DNA from: Rhodococcus sp. CH91
Lineage (GTDB): Bacteria > Actinomycetota > Actinomycetes > Mycobacteriales > Mycobacteriaceae
NCBI RefSeq assembly: GCF_022554085.1
Contig: NZ_JAKFYR010000004.1
Location: 1 to 64,000, forward strand
Direction: 5' to 3'
DNA: 64,000 nt
Shown here: piece by piece, positions 54,228 through 61,898 of the stretch
Numbering within the stretch: position 1 is the first letter of the stretch
Layout of the letters: each line of letters starts with the position of its first letter
Made by a program: the position numbers and the translations under genes
The notes under the pieces: generated by a model
Seen by the model: the letters and a program-made list of their open reading frames with translations, nothing else
Database searches by the model: none
Told to the model about the DNA's origin: nothing

Positions 54228-54926
54228 GTGCGCTACGCCACGCGCGAGGAGGCAGGCCGGCACCTCGCTCGGTCTGCCGGGCACCTGCGTGACACCGATC
54301 CGGTGGTGCTCGCGCTGCCACGGGGCGGCATTCCCGTCGCCCGTGAGCTCGCCGTCGCGCTCGGCGCGCCGCTGGACGTCCTCGTCGTCCGCAAGCTGGG
54401 CGTGCCCTGGCATCCCGAACTCGCGATGGGAGCGATCGCGGAGGGCTCTGCCGGCGAGGACGGTCCCGACCAGGCCGTCTACCGCATCCTCAACGAGGAT
54501 GTGATCCGCCGGGGGCGGATATCCCCCGAATCGGTGGCGAGCATCGAGGAGCGTGAACGCGCCGAACTCGCCCGCCGCGCCGAGTTCCTGCGCGCCGGTC
54601 GCGCGCGCGTATCCCTGACGGGCCGCACCGCGGTCGTCGTCGACGACGGCGTGGCGACGGGCGCGACGGCCACGGTGGCCTGCCTCGCGGCACGTGCGTC
54701 CGGAGCCGCGCGTGTGGTGCTGGCGGTTCCGGTGGCGTCGCCGGAGGCACTGCGCCGGGTGGCCCGGGCGGCCGACGAGGTGATCTGCCCGTGGGTGCCG
54801 ACGGATACGGACAGCGTCGGGGCGGCCTACACGGACTTCCATCAGCTCGGCGATGCGGAGGCGGTGACGCTTCTCCGCGATCCCGGTACCTCGGGTACCG
54901 GTAAATCCGGTGAGCCTATCGAATGA
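54228..54926 (+). CDS. Phosphoribosyltransferase-domain protein
   Basis: 232 residues. PRTase fold with PRPP-loop TAVVVDDGVATGATA at ~140-155 and N-terminal LALPRGGIPVARELAVALGA. This layout is typical of actinobacterial orphan PRTase proteins often annotated with dienelactone-hydrolase or universal-stress neighbours, not of a defined purine or pyrimidine salvage enzyme; substrate unknown. GTG 54228 is probably a leaderless start. Ends 152 bp before the fadD15-like gene. Confidence 0.88.
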   Translation: MRYATREEAGRHLARSAGHLRDTDPVVLALPRGGIPVARELAVALGAPLDVLVVRKLGVPWHPELAMGAIAEGSAGEDGPDQAVYRILNEDVIRRGRISPESVASIEERERAELARRAEFLRAGRARVSLTGRTAVVVDDGVATGATATVACLAARASGAARVVLAVPVASPEALRRVARAADEVICPWVPTDTDSVGAAYTDFHQLGDAEAVTLLRDPGTSGTGKSGEPIE

Positions 54927-54944
54927 TGGTAATCCACGTTACCA
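54927..54944. promoter_or_regulatory. Palindromic operator candidate upstream of the FadD15-like gene
   Basis: TGGTAA (54927-54932) and TTACCA (54939-54944) form perfect 6-bp arms around six bases, in an AT-rich patch unlike the surrounding DNA, about 135 bp upstream of the acyl-CoA ligase start. Geometry fits a TetR-type regulator; which one is unknown. Confidence 0.45.
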
Positions 54945-55078
54945 ACGGGTAGCATTGTTACGTAGATCACTACTTATCGGACTGTAAAAACTACGCAAAC
55001 CGCCCGGAGGGGTAATGCAATCCCCAACGAGATGTGATGCAATGCACATCGACAGTATCTAACGATGGAGGGGTCACA

Positions 55079-56881
55079 GTGAGTGAGATTGCCGTGCCAC
55101 AGTCGTTCTCGATCCCCGAGAACACGTCGATGGCCGACAGCGTCTTCCGGCACGAGAAGGAATCGCCGGAGTTCGTGCCGTTCGAGCGACTGGTCGACGG
55201 CAAGTGGGTTCCGGTCACCGCGCGTCAGTTCGCGTCCGAGGTCCGCGCCGTGGCCAAGGGCCTGATCGCCTCCGGTATCGAGCTGGGCGACCGCGTGGCC
55301 GTCCTGTCCGCCACCCGCTACGAATGGGTCCTGCTGGACTACGCGATCTGGACCGCGGGCGGCGCCACCGTCGCGATCTACGAGACGTCCTCGGCCGACC
55401 AGGCCCAGTGGATCCTCGAGGACTCCGGCACCAAGCTCCTCATCGTCGAGAACTCCGATCACGTCGAGACCGTGCGCGAGGTCGCCGAGGGCGCCCCCAC
55501 CGTGCGCGAGGTGCTGCAGATCGAGCCCGCACCCGGCGGCAAGAGCGCCGTCGACGAGCTCGTCGCGCGCGGCGCCGCCGTGACCGACGAGCAGGTCGAG
55601 GAACGCCGGCACCAGGTCACGGCCGAATCCGCAGCGACCCTCATCTACACCTCCGGCACCACGGGACGGCCGAAGGGTGTGCAGCTCAAGCACCGCCACT
55701 TCGCGTCCGAGTCCGCGGCCTGCGCCCTCGCACTGCCCGATTCGATGCACGAGGGTCAGCGCACGCTGCTGTTCATCCCGATGGCGCACGTCTTCGCGCG
55801 CCTGATCTCGTTCGCCGCCTTCGACAGCAAGGTCACGGTGGGTCACACCTCCGACCTCACGACGCTGCTCGATCAGTTCGCGGTCTTCAAGCCGAACTTC
55901 ATCCTGTCGGTGCCCCGCGTGTTCGAGAAGGTCTACAACTCGGCCAAGCAGAAGGCCTACGACGGCGGCAAGGGCAAGATCTTCGAGAAGGCCTCCGACG
56001 TCGCGATCGAGTACAGCAAGGCGCTCGAGAACGGCGGCCCCGGGCTGGGCCTGAAGATCAAGCACTTCGTGTTCGACAAGCTCGTCTACGGCAAGCTCAA
56101 GGCAGCGCTCGGCGGCAACGTCACCAAGGCCGTGTCCGGCGGCGCCGCACTCGGCGCACGTCTCGGCCACTTCTTCCGCGGTGTCGGCGTCACCATCTAC
56201 GAGGGCTACGGCCTCACGGAGACCACCGGCGGCATCATCATGAACACCCCGGCCGCCCAGAAGATCGGCACCGTCGGCACGCCGTTCAACGGGTGCGCGG
56301 CGAAGATCGCCGAGGACGGCGAGCTGCTCCTCAAGGGTCCCCAGGTGTTCGACGGCTACTGGCAGAACGAGAAGGCCACCGAGGAAGCCATCCGCGACGG
56401 CTGGTTCCACACCGGCGACATCGGCACGATCGACGAGGACGGTTTCATCTCGATCACCGGCCGCAAGAAGGAACTCATCGTCACTGCGGGCGGTAAGAAC
56501 GTGGCTCCGGCGATCCTCGAGGATTCGCTGCGTGCCCACCCGTTGATCAGCCAGGTCATCGTCGTCGGCGATTCCAAGCCGTTCATCGGCGCCCTGATCA
56601 CCCTCGACCCGGAGGCCCTGCCGGGCTGGCTCGACCGCCACGGCCTGCCGGCCGGTACCACGGTCGCGGAACTGATCAAGAACCCCGACCTGATCGCCGA
56701 GATCGACACCGCGGTCGAGGAGACCAACAAGAAGGTCTCGAAGGCCGAGTCGATCCGGAAGTACCGCATCCTCGACACCGACTTCAGCATCGAGAGCGGC
56801 GAGCTCACCCCGACGCTCAAGCTCAAGCGCAACATCATCCACGAGAAGCACGGCGCCGAGATCGCCGCGATCTACAACTGA
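55079..56881 (+). CDS. fadD15: Long-chain acyl-CoA synthetase, FadD15-like
   Basis: 600 residues. ATP-dependent activation of long-chain fatty acids to acyl-CoA for beta-oxidation or lipid synthesis. Motifs: A3 LIYTSGTTGRPKG at ~200, PMAHVFARLISF, A5 YEGYGLTETTGG, A7 GWFHTGDIG, A8 ITGRKKELIVTAGGKN and a C-terminal TLKLKRNIIHEKH lysine region. The block FNGCAAKIAEDGELLLKGPQ and overall length fit the FadD15 branch, close to mycobacterial FadD15. GTG 55079 has GGAGGGG upstream; an earlier in-frame ATG at 55034 lacks one. A palindrome lies in the promoter region. Confidence 0.94.
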   Translation: MSEIAVPQSFSIPENTSMADSVFRHEKESPEFVPFERLVDGKWVPVTARQFASEVRAVAKGLIASGIELGDRVAVLSATRYEWVLLDYAIWTAGGATVAIYETSSADQAQWILEDSGTKLLIVENSDHVETVREVAEGAPTVREVLQIEPAPGGKSAVDELVARGAAVTDEQVEERRHQVTAESAATLIYTSGTTGRPKGVQLKHRHFASESAACALALPDSMHEGQRTLLFIPMAHVFARLISFAAFDSKVTVGHTSDLTTLLDQFAVFKPNFILSVPRVFEKVYNSAKQKAYDGGKGKIFEKASDVAIEYSKALENGGPGLGLKIKHFVFDKLVYGKLKAALGGNVTKAVSGGAALGARLGHFFRGVGVTIYEGYGLTETTGGIIMNTPAAQKIGTVGTPFNGCAAKIAEDGELLLKGPQVFDGYWQNEKATEEAIRDGWFHTGDIGTIDEDGFISITGRKKELIVTAGGKNVAPAILEDSLRAHPLISQVIVVGDSKPFIGALITLDPEALPGWLDRHGLPAGTTVAELIKNPDLIAEIDTAVEETNKKVSKAESIRKYRILDTDFSIESGELTPTLKLKRNIIHEKHGAEIAAIYN

Positions 56882-56891
56882 CGCCCGGCAC

Positions 56892-56929
56892 ACGGCCGCG
56901 CCCCTCGCCGACGTGAGGGGCGCGGCCGT
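56892..56929. terminator. Bidirectional terminator hairpin
   Basis: 15-bp arms ACGGCCGCGCCCCTC (56892-56906) and complement (56915-56929) around an eight-base loop, between the convergent ligase and hydrolase genes. Confidence 0.82.
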
Positions 56930-56951
56930 CGTCGTTCCCGGGGGTGGAAGG

Positions 56952-57575
56952 TCAGCCGCGCGGATCGAGCACGAAGTCGGCGACGTCCGAGGTCACCCGG
57001 CGGTGCACGGGTTCGTGCAGCAGGTCGTGCCCGGCATCCTCGTACTCGTTCAGGCGCGCCCGCGGTACCGACGCCGCCCACCGGCGTACCGGATCGAGAG
57101 GGGCGAGCCGGTCGTCGACACCGTGGACCAGCAGAACCGGCAGGTCGGCCGCGCGGAGCGAGTCGGCCGTCGCGGGGAGGGCCGCGGTGCGCGGTGTGCC
57201 GCACAGTACGACACCACCGAACGGACGGCCGCCGGTCTGCAGCGTGGCCAGGACCGTCGCCGCCCCCAGCGAGTGCCCCATCGCCACGAGGGGAAGTCCG
57301 GATCCGGCTGCCAGTCCGGTGAGTGCGGCGAAGTCCTCCGCATGGTCCGTCACCTGCCCCGGGGTGCCGGGCTCTCCCTCGGAGAGACCGTGCCCGGCGA
57401 GGTCGAGCCCCCACAACGCGATGCCGTGGGCGGCGAGACCGGCGGCGAAGCGGTGGTAGTGCCCGGTGTGCTGATTGAACCCGTGGGCGAAGACCACCGC
57501 GGCGCGCGCGTCGTCGACGGGCCAGCAGCGCCAATGGACCCGGCCCACGGCACCCGGGAAGAAGGTCAACGGCAT
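56952..57575 (-). CDS. Alpha/beta hydrolase, lysophospholipase/monoacylglycerol lipase-like
   Basis: 207 residues, serine hydrolase: FAHGFNQHTG at the oxyanion loop, AMGHSLGAATVLA with nucleophile Ser ~95, Asp in LLVHGVDDRLAPL and His in YEDAGHDLLHE. The short length and the DLAGHGLSEGEPG turn match bacterial monoacylglycerol-lipase-like enzymes. Cytoplasmic. Lies 27 bp downstream of the PLP-enzyme gene on the same strand and could share its transcript; the context gives no substrate. The ATG at 57575 has no good ribosome-binding site. Confidence 0.87.
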   Translation of the reverse strand: MPLTFFPGAVGRVHWRCWPVDDARAAVVFAHGFNQHTGHYHRFAAGLAAHGIALWGLDLAGHGLSEGEPGTPGQVTDHAEDFAALTGLAAGSGLPLVAMGHSLGAATVLATLQTGGRPFGGVVLCGTPRTAALPATADSLRAADLPVLLVHGVDDRLAPLDPVRRWAASVPRARLNEYEDAGHDLLHEPVHRRVTSDVADFVLDPRG

Positions 57576-57602
57576 GGGATCATTCTCGCGGGAAGCCGGA
57601 GG

Positions 57603-58796
57603 TCACCAGCATCCGCCTTCCCCGCGGTAGGTGGGCACCTCGGTTCGACCGTTCTCGTCCACGAGATACACCCGGTCGAATCGTTCGCACAGTTCGCCGG
57701 CCTTCGCATGCCGGAACCAGACCCGCCCGCCGATCCCGATGCCGGCAGCAGCCCGTCCCGTGACGGGGGTCTGGACCTCTCCGGCGCCTTCGGTGCGCAA
57801 CAACGTCAGTCCCGCGGGGCGCACGGGCCGCGGTATCCGGGACGCACCCGCCGGGCCGGAGGCGATGTATCCCCCGCCGAACAGCGTCGTGACGGACGGC
57901 GTGGGTTTCCGGACCGCCGGAAGCGCGAAGAACATCGCCGGATGCGGAGTGAAGGCGCGGTAGCCGTCGAAGAGGGTCGGGACGTACAGGCCCGACCCCG
58001 CGGTGGCCTCGGTGACGACAGGATCGGCGGTGGTCACCTCGAGCGACCCGGTTCCGCCGCCGTTGACGAGTTCGAGATCTCCCACGACCGAACGCACGGC
58101 GTCGACCACGGCACGACGCCGCGACGCGAGTTCCCGCGCCGACGCGCGCTTGACCAGACGGACCGGAAACGACGAGTCCGCGAGGCCCGCGATCTGCGCC
58201 TCGTAGAACATCACGCCCACGACGGCGAAGCCGTCCTCGTCCGCTCGTCTCGCCAGGAGGGCGGCATCCTCGGGCGAGCGCACGGGAGAGCGCCGCACGC
58301 CCACATGGACCGGGCCGATCCGGAGCGAGGCGTCGACATCCAGGCAGACTCGCGGACGGATGTCGCTGCCGCCCGTCGCCTCCCGCACGATCCGCAGTTG
58401 CTCCGGTGAATCCACCATGAGGGTCACCGCTGCGAGTGCCTCCGGACGGGCACCGAACTCGGCGAGGGCGGCGCGATCGACCGTCGGATAGCCCAGGAGG
58501 ATGTCGCGCGCATCGTGGTCGAGGAGCCACAGCGCTTCGCGCAGCGAATACGCCATGATGCCGCGAAAGCCTTCGCGCGCAGTCAGTTCCGAGCCGAGCA
58601 CCTCCTCGAGCACGGCGCGGCAGCGCACCGACTTGCTCGCGACGCGCACCGGTACACCCGCTGCACGACGGATCAGGTCGTCGGCGTTGCGCCGCAGGGT
58701 GGGCAGATCCAGTGCGGCGAACGGCGGGTCCAGATCGGCGGTCGCGGCGTCCACCCGGTCGAGGGCGTCGTCGTGGGTGGAGGCGGCACGGAGCAC
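57603..58796 (-). CDS. PLP-dependent amino acid deaminase/aldolase (DSD1-like, alanine racemase fold)
   Basis: 397 residues. Alanine-racemase-type N-terminal TIM barrel: PLP lysine in VRVASKSVRC near residue 55, substrate/metal region YEAQIAGL, and GGGTGSLEVTTADPVVTEATAG. A C-terminal DSD1-like metal domain (~280-397) shows YIASGPAGASR and FRHAKAGELCERF with His and Cys. Related enzymes are D-serine dehydratases and D-threonine aldolases; substrate not determined. GTG 58796 has AAGGAA seven bases upstream. Adjacent to TetR and sugar-lactone-oxidase genes. Confidence 0.88.
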   Translation of the reverse strand: MLRAASTHDDALDRVDAATADLDPPFAALDLPTLRRNADDLIRRAAGVPVRVASKSVRCRAVLEEVLGSELTAREGFRGIMAYSLREALWLLDHDARDILLGYPTVDRAALAEFGARPEALAAVTLMVDSPEQLRIVREATGGSDIRPRVCLDVDASLRIGPVHVGVRRSPVRSPEDAALLARRADEDGFAVVGVMFYEAQIAGLADSSFPVRLVKRASARELASRRRAVVDAVRSVVGDLELVNGGGTGSLEVTTADPVVTEATAGSGLYVPTLFDGYRAFTPHPAMFFALPAVRKPTPSVTTLFGGGYIASGPAGASRIPRPVRPAGLTLLRTEGAGEVQTPVTGRAAAGIGIGGRVWFRHAKAGELCERFDRVYLVDENGRTEVPTYRGEGGCW

Positions 58797-58822
58797 GGTC
58801 GATTCCTTCGTGAGCGGTCGGT

Positions 58823-59467
58823 TCAGGAACGTTCTACGGCACGGTCCGCGATGATGTCGGCGACGACTCCCAGTTCCGCTGCCACGGCGTCGCTGTCGCG
58901 GTCCACGAGCCATCGCAGCACGAGGCCGTCGAGCAATGCCAGCGACAGTCGCGCGAGCGTCGCGGTGGGCAACGTCCATTCGACGCCGCACCGAGCGGCG
59001 CAACTGTCGAGGAACAGGTGGGCCTGCTCGTCCATCAGCGTGTACTGCTGCACGGCGATGTCGCCGCTGGTGGGAGCACCGCTCGTCCGTTGCCGCACAG
59101 AGTAGGTCGTGATCTCGTAGGTGAGGGTCTGGAGTCCGGGGGTGGACTCGATCGCGGACCACACGGCGTGCAGACCGGCTCGGAGCATGGAGCGCAGGCA
59201 GTCGACACCGCCGGACTGCTGCTCGCCCACCGGTACGTCGAACGCCCCGTGCATGGCACCGGCGAGTTGTTCGACGACGGAGTTCGCCATCGCCACGACG
59301 AGGGCTTCCTTGCTGTCGAAACAGTAGTGGACCACGCCCAGCGACACCCCGGCCTTCTCGGCGACGGCGCGCACCGTGACGGCTCCGACTCCCCCGCCTG
59401 CGGCGAGTTCCAGTGCGGCGGCCACGAGTTGCGTGCGGCGCTCGTCGGCAGGCAACCGATTCGACAT
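58823..59467 (-). CDS. TetR-family transcriptional regulator
   Basis: 214 residues. TetR HTH at 10-60 (RTQLVAAALELAAGGGVGAV, then AEKAGVSLGVVHYCFDSKEAL) and a helical C-terminal ligand domain. Divergent from the lactone oxidase gene; a near-perfect 22-bp palindrome sits in the gap and its -10 element (TACCAT on the minus strand, 59474-59479) is six bases from ATG 59467, so the transcript is probably leaderless. Likely autoregulates and controls the oxidase, and perhaps the PLP-enzyme gene 26 bp downstream. Confidence 0.93.
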   Translation of the reverse strand: MSNRLPADERRTQLVAAALELAAGGGVGAVTVRAVAEKAGVSLGVVHYCFDSKEALVVAMANSVVEQLAGAMHGAFDVPVGEQQSGGVDCLRSMLRAGLHAVWSAIESTPGLQTLTYEITTYSVRQRTSGAPTSGDIAVQQYTLMDEQAHLFLDSCAARCGVEWTLPTATLARLSLALLDGLVLRWLVDRDSDAVAAELGVVADIIADRAVERS

Positions 59468-59507
59468 GCCCCGATGGTAGAGGCCCGGCACGATTCCGGG
59501 ACAGGTG

Positions 59508-59537
59508 TTGACCTGGACGCTCGTCCAGGTCGATGAT
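59508..59537 (+). promoter_or_regulatory. Promoter with embedded TetR operator palindrome
   Basis: -35-like TTGACC (59508-59513) and -10-like GATGAT (59532-59537) at 18-bp spacing. The palindrome with arms GACCTGGACG (59510-59519) and CGTCCAGGTC (59522-59531) around CT fills the space between them. The -10 ends six bases before the ATG of the oxidase gene, implying a leaderless transcript, and TetR binding would block it. Confidence 0.68.
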
Positions 59538-59543
59538 GGGGCC

Positions 59544-60851
59544 ATGGCCACCTGGCACAACTGGGCGCGTACCGAGGTCGCGTCACCCCGGCACTTCGAT
59601 ACCCCGGGGACGGTCGACGACCTCGCGCGCGTCGTCGCGGCAGCCTCCGACCGCGGCGAACGCGTCAAAGCCGTCGGCGCCGGGCACTCCTTCACCGGCG
59701 TGGCCGTCACCGACGGCACGCTGATCTCCCTCGACCGCATGTCGGGGATCGCGGCCGTGGAGCCGACACCGACCGGCGCCCGGGTCGCCGTGCAGGCCGG
59801 AACACGTCTCCGCGATCTGGGCGACATGCTGTGGGCGCAGGGCCTCGCCGTACCCAACCTCGGGGACATCGACGTCCAGTCGCTCGCCGGGGCGATCTCC
59901 ACCGGCACCCACGGCACCGGCGGGGCGTTCCCCGGACTGGCCGGCGCGGTGTGCGCGACGACGATCGTGCTCGCGGACGGCCGGGTCGTCGACTGCTCCC
60001 CCGATCACGAATCCGAGCTGTTCGAGGCGTCGCGGCTCGGGCTCGGCGCCCTCGGCGTCCTTGCGACCGTGACGCTCGAGTGCGTTCCGGCATTCCGGTT
60101 GCGCGCCGAGGAAGCACCCTCGTCGCTGCAGACGACCCTCGATGCTCTCGACGAACTACGCAGCGGGACAGACCATTTCGAATTCTACTGGTTTCCGCAC
60201 ACGGACGGGGTCCTCGTCAAGCGCAACACCCGGCTTCCGGGCACGACACCGGTGCGGCCCGTCGGGCGGATCCGCGGCCTCGTCGACGACGAGGTGCTCT
60301 CCAACGGGGTGTTCGCGCTCTTCCAGGAAGCCGGAACGCGCCGCCCCGGCACCATCCCGGCACTCAACCGCGTGGCGTCGCGGGCGTTGTCGCCGCGCAC
60401 CTTCGTCGACCGCAGCTACCGGGTCTTCGCGTCCGCGCGCCGGGTGCGGTTCCGCGAGATGGAGTACGCGCTCCCCGTCGAGCACCTTCCGGAAGTCCTC
60501 CGCGAGATCGACGAATGGTTGCAGCGCAACGACACACGCGTCGGTTTCCCGGTCGAGGTGCGATTCGCGCCGGCCGACGACGTGTGGCTGTCCACCGCGC
60601 ACGGCCGTGATACCGCGTACGTGGCGGTGCACCAATACCATCGGCGCGACCACCGCCCGTTCTTCGACGGTGTGGAGCCGATCCTGCGTGCCGCGCAAGG
60701 CCGTCCGCACTGGGGCAAACTCCATTCCCTCACCGCCCTCGAACTGCGGGAGATCTACCCGCGATTCGACGACTTCCTCGCCGTGCGCGATCGCGTGGAT
60801 CCGGGCCGCACCTTCGGCAATCCGTACCTGCGCAGGGTTCTGGGAGACTGA
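59544..60851 (+). CDS. FAD-linked sugar-1,4-lactone oxidase/dehydrogenase (D-arabinono-/L-gulono-lactone type)
   Basis: 435 residues. VAO-family flavoprotein: FAD-binding N-terminus with GAGHSFTGVAVTDG, the ALAGAISTGTHGTGG loop region and a C-terminal ALO domain carrying RPHWGKLHSL, the conserved HWxK-type element. Oxidises aldono-1,4-lactones in ascorbate-like biosynthesis or sugar breakdown; in mycobacteria the homologue acts on L-gulono-lactone. Leaderless start at 59544. Regulated by the divergent TetR gene product, as judged from the operator. Confidence 0.92.
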   Translation: MATWHNWARTEVASPRHFDTPGTVDDLARVVAAASDRGERVKAVGAGHSFTGVAVTDGTLISLDRMSGIAAVEPTPTGARVAVQAGTRLRDLGDMLWAQGLAVPNLGDIDVQSLAGAISTGTHGTGGAFPGLAGAVCATTIVLADGRVVDCSPDHESELFEASRLGLGALGVLATVTLECVPAFRLRAEEAPSSLQTTLDALDELRSGTDHFEFYWFPHTDGVLVKRNTRLPGTTPVRPVGRIRGLVDDEVLSNGVFALFQEAGTRRPGTIPALNRVASRALSPRTFVDRSYRVFASARRVRFREMEYALPVEHLPEVLREIDEWLQRNDTRVGFPVEVRFAPADDVWLSTAHGRDTAYVAVHQYHRRDHRPFFDGVEPILRAAQGRPHWGKLHSLTALELREIYPRFDDFLAVRDRVDPGRTFGNPYLRRVLGD

Positions 60852-60863
60852 CGAAACGTCGAC

Positions 60864-61796
60864 TCAGAGGAAGGCGGCGTCCCACGAATTACGCCGCAGC
60901 ACCTCACGCTCGGCTTCGGTGAGACCGAGCGCGTCTGTCAGGCCCACGAGATTGTCGTCGACGTATCCGCCGAAATAGGCGGGATCGTCCGAGTGCACAC
61001 TCACCGCCAGGCCCTCCGCGAGCATCCGGCGGAGAGGGTGTTCGGCGAGCGAATCCACCGCGCGCAGGCGGACATTCGAGAACGGGCACACCGTGAGGGG
61101 GATGCGTTCGTCGACCAGGCGGGCGACCAGTGCGGGATCCTCCAGCGAGCGGATCCCGTGGTCGATACGTTCGGCGCCCAGCAGGTCGAGTGCCTGCCAC
61201 ACGTACTCCGGCGGCCCCTCCTCCCCCGCATGGGCCGTCACGTGCAGACCCTCGGCCCGCGCCCGGGCGAAGACGTCCTCGAACAGCGAGGGGGGATAAC
61301 CGACCTCCGCGGAGTCCAGACCGAGACCGATGATCGGCGCACCGAGCCGCAACAGTTCGCCGAACACCTCGTGAGCCTCGGGTACGGGACGATCACGCAC
61401 GATCGACGCGATCATCGCCGCATCGATACCGAACTCGCGGCGGGCACCGGCGACCGCATCCGACAGCCCCGCCACCACCTCGTGCACGGCGACACCGCGC
61501 GCGGTGTGGGCCTGAGGGTCGAAGAAGAATTCCGCACGGGTGACTCCCGCCCGCGCCGCGCGAGCGAAATAGGCGCGGGCGAGGTCCGCGAAATCTTCGG
61601 CCGTGCGGAGGACCGCCATGTTGGCGTAGTAGAGATCGAGGAACGACTGCAGGTCGTCGAATGCGTAACGACTGCGCAGGTCGTCGAGATCGCGATAGGG
61701 CAGTGCGATCCCGTTGCGTTCGGCGAGGATGAATATCAGTTCGGGTTCGAGCGTGCCCTCGATGTGCACGTGCAGTTCTGCGAGGCCCTCGGGCAC
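60864..61796 (-). CDS. Adenine deaminase (adenosine-deaminase-fold adenine aminohydrolase)
   Basis: 310 residues, metal-dependent amidohydrolase of the adenosine/AMP deaminase family. Metal site HxH at residues 9 and 11 in AELHVHIEGTLEPEL, His in TAHAGEEGPPEY with catalytic Glu, SAEVG, and SDDPAYFGGYV with the metal Asp. The sequences LDLYYANMAVLRT, FFDPQAHTARG and DDPAYFGGY resemble adenine aminohydrolases more than adenosine deaminases, where substrate contacts differ. GTG 61796 chosen because the frame is open upstream but reads into repeats. Downstream of the crotonase gene with a repeat array between. Confidence 0.9.
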   Translation of the reverse strand: MPEGLAELHVHIEGTLEPELIFILAERNGIALPYRDLDDLRSRYAFDDLQSFLDLYYANMAVLRTAEDFADLARAYFARAARAGVTRAEFFFDPQAHTARGVAVHEVVAGLSDAVAGARREFGIDAAMIASIVRDRPVPEAHEVFGELLRLGAPIIGLGLDSAEVGYPPSLFEDVFARARAEGLHVTAHAGEEGPPEYVWQALDLLGAERIDHGIRSLEDPALVARLVDERIPLTVCPFSNVRLRAVDSLAEHPLRRMLAEGLAVSVHSDDPAYFGGYVDDNLVGLTDALGLTEAEREVLRRNSWDAAFL

Positions 61797-61820
61797 CTGA
61801 TCTTCACCTGTTCCTTCGTC

Positions 61821-61898
61821 GCGGGTCGCGACCGTCCATTGCGGCCGCGGGTCGCGACCGTCCGTCACGGTCGCGGGGCGCGACCGTCGCTCAGCGGC
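61821..61898. repeat. Three tandem 26-bp units with a palindromic core
   Basis: Units start at 61821, 61847 and 61873. The first 17 bases of each are GCGGGTCGCGACCGTCC or a two-base variant in the third copy; the remaining nine vary. GGTCGCGACC is a perfect 10-bp palindrome. The last unit covers the stop codon of the crotonase gene (minus strand, 61891-61893). Not coding. Confidence 0.85.

Noticed and set aside
61821-61898. Palindromic units as an rho-independent terminator
   Set aside because: Three phased copies with variable spacers are better described as a repeat; the short palindrome does not make a long stem-loop with a U-tract.
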